7,613 nt of DNA from Aquificota bacterium (GTDB lineage Bacteria > Aquificota > Aquificia > Aquificales > QOAS01). Position 1 is the stretch's first letter. Each line of letters opens with the position of its first letter. The stretch lies in contig JALSNH010000228.1 in the NCBI GenBank assembly GCA_026987085.1, positions 1 through 7,613 on the forward strand. Reading direction: 5' to 3'. Below are positions 6,062-7,613 of the stretch, piece by piece. The position numbers were made by a program, and so were the translations under genes. The notes under the pieces were generated by a model that ran no database searches, had not been told where the DNA came from, and was given only the letters and a program-made list of their open reading frames with translations.

Positions 6062-6090
6062 TTAACAAGGTTAAATTTTAAAGTTGTAAG
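6062..6090 (+). promoter_or_regulatory. Candidate sigma-70-type promoter for pheS
   Basis: TTAACA (6062-6067, five of six to TTGACA), a 17-base spacer, then TGTAAG (6085-6090, four of six to TATAAT). Transcription would start near 6097, about 100 bases before pheS, and would include the hairpin/T-run at 6106-6149 in the leader. This is judged by eye in AT-rich DNA, so it is tentative. Confidence 0.35.
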
Positions 6091-6112
6091 ATACTTAGTT
6101 TGAACTTCTCAA
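6083..6112 (-). promoter_or_regulatory. Candidate sigma-70-type promoter for hisA
   Basis: Read on the minus strand: TTGAGA (6112-6107, five of six to TTGACA), an 18-base spacer, then TACAAC (6088-6083, four of six to TATAAT). The start point would fall near 6076, about 30 bases before the hisA ATG. It overlaps the candidate pheS promoter on the other strand, so the two could interfere. Tentative. Confidence 0.33.
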
Positions 6113-6138
6113 GTAAGAATTTTTTTGTGAATACTTAA
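6100..6138 (+). CDS. Possible Phe-rich leader peptide upstream of pheS
   Basis: A TTG-initiated frame of 12 codons reads (M)NFSSKNFFVNT and then TAA. Three of its codons are Phe (TTC, TTT, TTT), two of them adjacent. It lies just downstream of the candidate pheS promoter. Its stop codon falls in the 3' arm of the hairpin at 6106-6141, the arrangement expected if ribosome stalling at Phe codons controls terminator folding, as in pheST/pheM of E. coli. Against it: no ATG start, no visible Shine-Dalgarno, and Phe codons are common in T-rich DNA. Confidence 0.22.
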   Translation: MNFSSKNFFVNT

Positions 6139-6149
6139 GAGTTTTTTTT
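6106..6149 (+). terminator. Candidate intrinsic terminator / attenuator in the pheS leader
   Basis: A stem forms between 6106-6115 (TTCTCAAGTA) and 6132-6141 (TACTTAAGAG) with one C.A mismatch and one G.T pair. It is followed directly by eight T residues (6142-6149). The loop is 16 bases. No plus-strand gene lies upstream that would need a terminator, since the preceding lipoprotein gene ends at 5336 and hisA lies on the other strand; hence an attenuator within the pheS transcript is the natural reading. Bases 6112-6117 (AGTAAG) can also pair with CTTACT at 6154-6159, an alternative fold. The stem is AT-rich and weak for a thermophile. Confidence 0.38.
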
Positions 6150-6199
6150 AATCCTTACTATGAGCCTCTTTCTCAGAGCCTTAAGATATTTTCCATTAA

Positions 6200-7225
6200 A
6201 TGGATTTGGTAAAGGTAAAAAATCTTTTTTTGGAAGAGAAAGAAAGAGTTAAAACTTTAAAAGATTTGGAGAATTTCAGACAGACCTTTTTGGGTAAAAA
6301 AGGTTTGGTTTCCCAACTTTTTAAGGAACTTAAAAACATTCCTCCCGAAAAGAGAAAGGAGTTCGGTAGGGAAATAAACCTCTTAAGGGAGGAGATAGAA
6401 ACCTTTATCCGACAAAAGAGCGAGGAATTAAAAAAACTGGAGTTGGAACAAAAACTTAAAAGCGAAAGGATAGACCTTACCCTTCCGGGCGATACGGTGC
6501 TGCCCGTAGGTAGCAAACACCCCCTTTCCGCCGTTATAGAGGAGATAACAGAAATCTTTAAAGGTATGGGTTTTACCGTTGAAACGGGGCCGGAAATAGA
6601 GAGGGAGGATTACAACTTCGATATGCTCAATATTCCCAAGGAGCACCCCGCAAGGGATATGCAGGATACCTTTTACGTTAATAGGAAGGGATACCTTTTA
6701 AGAACCCACACCTCACCGGTTCAAGTTAGAACTATGCTAAGTAAAAAGCCCCCCATTCAAATAATTGCCCCGGGAAGGGTTTACAGACGCGACGACGACC
6801 CGACCCACTCGCCGATGTTTTTCCAAGTTGAGGGTTTGGTGGTTAACGAAAAGGTTAACTTTGCCAATATGCTCTGGGTTTTAAGGGAGTTTTTGCAAAA
6901 GTTCTTTGAAACGCCCGTCCCGGTAAGGTTTAGGCCGTCCTACTTTCCCTTTACCGAGCCGAGCACCGAGGTCGATATAGGGTGTGTAATTTGCGAAGGT
7001 AGAGGTTGCAGGGTTTGCAAAGGAACCGGTTGGCTCGAAGTTTTGGGAGCGGGAATGGTCCACCCCAACGTTTTGGAAGCCTGCGGGATAGATACCGAAA
7101 AATATAGAGGTTTTGCCTTTGGCTTGGGTGTAGACCGCTTTGCGATGCTTAAATACGGAATCGATAACATTAAGCTCTTTTACGAAAACGATGTAAGGTT
7201 TTTAAAACAGTTTGCCTCTCTTTAA
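6200..7225 (+). CDS. pheS: Phenylalanyl-tRNA synthetase alpha subunit
   Basis: Catalytic subunit of the cytosolic (alpha-beta)2 class IIc synthetase that charges tRNA-Phe. The 341 residues match the family. Residues 1-90 form the charged N-terminal coiled-coil arm that contacts tRNA, with the usual LGKKG (31-35). The catalytic domain starts near RIDLTLPG (90-97). GFTVETGPEIE (124-134) belongs to motif 1; RTHTSPVQVR (168-177), GRVYRRDDDPTHSPMFFQVEG (192-212, motif 2) and FRPSYFPFTEPS (244-255) follow. Four Cys (262, 265, 270, 273) form a CxxC...CxxC knuckle seen in many bacterial PheS. GFAFGLGVDRFAMLKYG (304-320) is motif 3; Ala306 corresponds to E. coli Ala294 in the Phe pocket. A TAA abuts the ATG in frame, fixing the upstream limit; no Shine-Dalgarno is visible. 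pheT does not follow. GC rises sharply from about base 6481. Confidence 0.97.
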   Translation: MDLVKVKNLFLEEKERVKTLKDLENFRQTFLGKKGLVSQLFKELKNIPPEKRKEFGREINLLREEIETFIRQKSEELKKLELEQKLKSERIDLTLPGDTVLPVGSKHPLSAVIEEITEIFKGMGFTVETGPEIEREDYNFDMLNIPKEHPARDMQDTFYVNRKGYLLRTHTSPVQVRTMLSKKPPIQIIAPGRVYRRDDDPTHSPMFFQVEGLVVNEKVNFANMLWVLREFLQKFFETPVPVRFRPSYFPFTEPSTEVDIGCVICEGRGCRVCKGTGWLEVLGAGMVHPNVLEACGIDTEKYRGFAFGLGVDRFAMLKYGIDNIKLFYENDVRFLKQFASL

Positions 7226-7239
7226 GCAGTTTCTAAATT
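7212..7239 (+). promoter_or_regulatory. Weak candidate promoter for the DUF1931 gene
   Basis: TTGCCT (7212-7217, four of six) and TAAATT (7234-7239, four of six), 16 bases apart, overlap the end of pheS. It would give the DUF1931 gene its own transcript. Read-through from pheS is the alternative, since the gap is only 51 bases and contains no T-run terminator. Confidence 0.2.
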
Positions 7240-7253
7240 TCCTTATGAGGAAA
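7238..7253 (+). other. Small hairpin just before the DUF1931 ribosome binding site
   Basis: TTTCCT-TATG-AGGAAA is a perfect 6-bp stem with a 4-base loop, ending nine bases before the Shine-Dalgarno sequence. No T-run follows, so it is unlikely to be a terminator. It could stabilise the 5' end of the mRNA or mark a processing site between pheS and the DUF1931 gene; this is inference. Confidence 0.3.
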
Positions 7254-7262
7254 ATAAAGCAA

Positions 7263-7271
7263 AAAGGAGGT
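7263..7271 (+). promoter_or_regulatory. Strong Shine-Dalgarno sequence of the DUF1931 gene
   Basis: AAAGGAGGT, with six bases between GGAGG and the ATG at 7277, is a near-perfect match to the 16S rRNA 3' end. It is the only full-strength ribosome binding site in the window; most other genes here have weak or no visible ones. This points to high translation of the DUF1931 protein and fixes its start. Confidence 0.85.
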
Positions 7272-7276
7272 AGAAG

Positions 7277-7613
7277 ATGGCTAAAGTTATTGGATACGCT
7301 CGCTTGGAGCAAATTGTAAGAAGGGCTGCGGGTATCGACCTTCAAAAGAACAAAACCGCCCGCGTTATCGACATGGTCGAAAAGAAACTCTACGACCTTT
7401 TAAAGGTCGGTGAGGAAAATGCCAGCTACAACGACCGTCAGGTCATTTGGCTCTCCGATGTGCCTCTAACTTTGGGTTTCAGGGAGTCGATGAGAAAGTT
7501 CCGCGAACTTGAAGAGGAGGTTCCCATAGAGGATATTCTTAAATTCCTTGCCAGCAAACCGCCGCTAAAGTATCCCCTCGAGGCGGAATTGGAAAATAAA
7601 CTTCCCGAAATTG
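7277..7613 (+). CDS. DUF1931 histone-fold protein, C-terminus missing at right edge
   Basis: The first 112 residues resemble the DUF1931 family, whose Aquifex aeolicus member has a known structure with two histone folds in one chain. Residues about 8-76 fit one helix-strand-helix-strand-helix unit: a short helix with RLEQIVRRAAGID (9-21), a long central helix (about 26-50), the loop NDRQVIWLSDVPLTLG (52-67) where histone folds carry their short strand, and a helix with FRESMRKF (68-75). IEDILKFLASKPPLKYPLEAELENKLP (84-110) leads into the second fold, which lies mostly beyond the edge. Family members are about 150-170 residues, so roughly 40-60 are missing. The role is probably DNA binding or compaction, by analogy with histone folds; this is not proven for the family as far as I know. 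It follows pheS by 51 bases, and its GC content is near that of the pheS 3' part. The identification is from memory of the family pattern. Confidence 0.85.
   Translation, partial: MAKVIGYARLEQIVRRAAGIDLQKNKTARVIDMVEKKLYDLLKVGEENASYNDRQVIWLSDVPLTLGFRESMRKFRELEEEVPIEDILKFLASKPPLKYPLEAELENKLPEI

Noticed and set aside
6055..6081. Eight-codon frame MHLNKVKF before pheS as a leader peptide
   Set aside because: It starts upstream of the candidate pheS promoter and would not be on that transcript; it has one Phe only and no ribosome binding site.
6153..6180. TGAG...CTCA and CTCT...AGAG pairings before pheS as a riboswitch or T-box
   Set aside because: Only 4-bp stems, no conserved T-box sequence (such as AGGGTGGNACCGCG) anywhere in the leader, and the leader is too short for a T-box.
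6196..7170. Minus-strand open frames of 60-106 codons opposite pheS
   Set aside because: They lie wholly antisense to a conserved synthetase and look like reading-frame shadows, with no recognisable domain or start signal.

Overview
This window looks like the chromosome of a thermophilic, Gram-negative bacterium of the Aquificota, most likely a low-GC member of the Desulfurobacteriaceae. That placement is inferred from three things: the AT-rich, Lys/Glu/Ile-rich coding; scattered single genes where other bacteria keep operons; and a DUF1931 histone-fold protein like the one known from Aquifex. No database search was possible, so the genus is not settled. I see no tRNA, rRNA, CRISPR array, transposase, prophage or attachment site.

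Layout, left to right. A minus-strand unit reads ychF -> lptF-like permease -> an unidentified membrane protein cut by the left edge; ychF and lptF overlap by one base (TAATG). Diverging from ychF, 64 bases away, a plus-strand pair pth -> map encodes peptidyl-tRNA hydrolase and methionine aminopeptidase. map ends tail-to-tail on lptG (minus), with both stop codons inside a single TTAA. Only 26 bases separate lptG from a divergent small lipoprotein gene, which again ends tail-to-tail, sharing TTAA, on hisA (minus). The only sizeable non-coding stretch (6047-6199, 153 bases) lies between divergent hisA and pheS. It holds overlapping candidate promoters, a hairpin plus T-run that resembles an attenuator, and a 12-codon mini-ORF with three Phe codons. 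pheS is followed by a DUF1931 gene that runs off the right edge and has the best Shine-Dalgarno sequence in the window.

Two themes recur. One is translation and nascent-chain handling: YchF, Pth, Map and PheS. The other is outer-membrane lipopolysaccharide export: LptF-like and LptG-like permeases, plus a lipoprotein whose N-terminus resembles LptM. HisA (histidine synthesis) and DUF1931 (probable DNA binding) belong to neither.

The gene content is largely housekeeping. I do not see a convincing new multi-gene system. The points most worth a second look are the pheS leader, the LptM-like lipoprotein beside lptG, two GC-rich mini-hairpins inside otherwise AT-rich genes, a step in base composition inside pheS, and the histone-fold gene.
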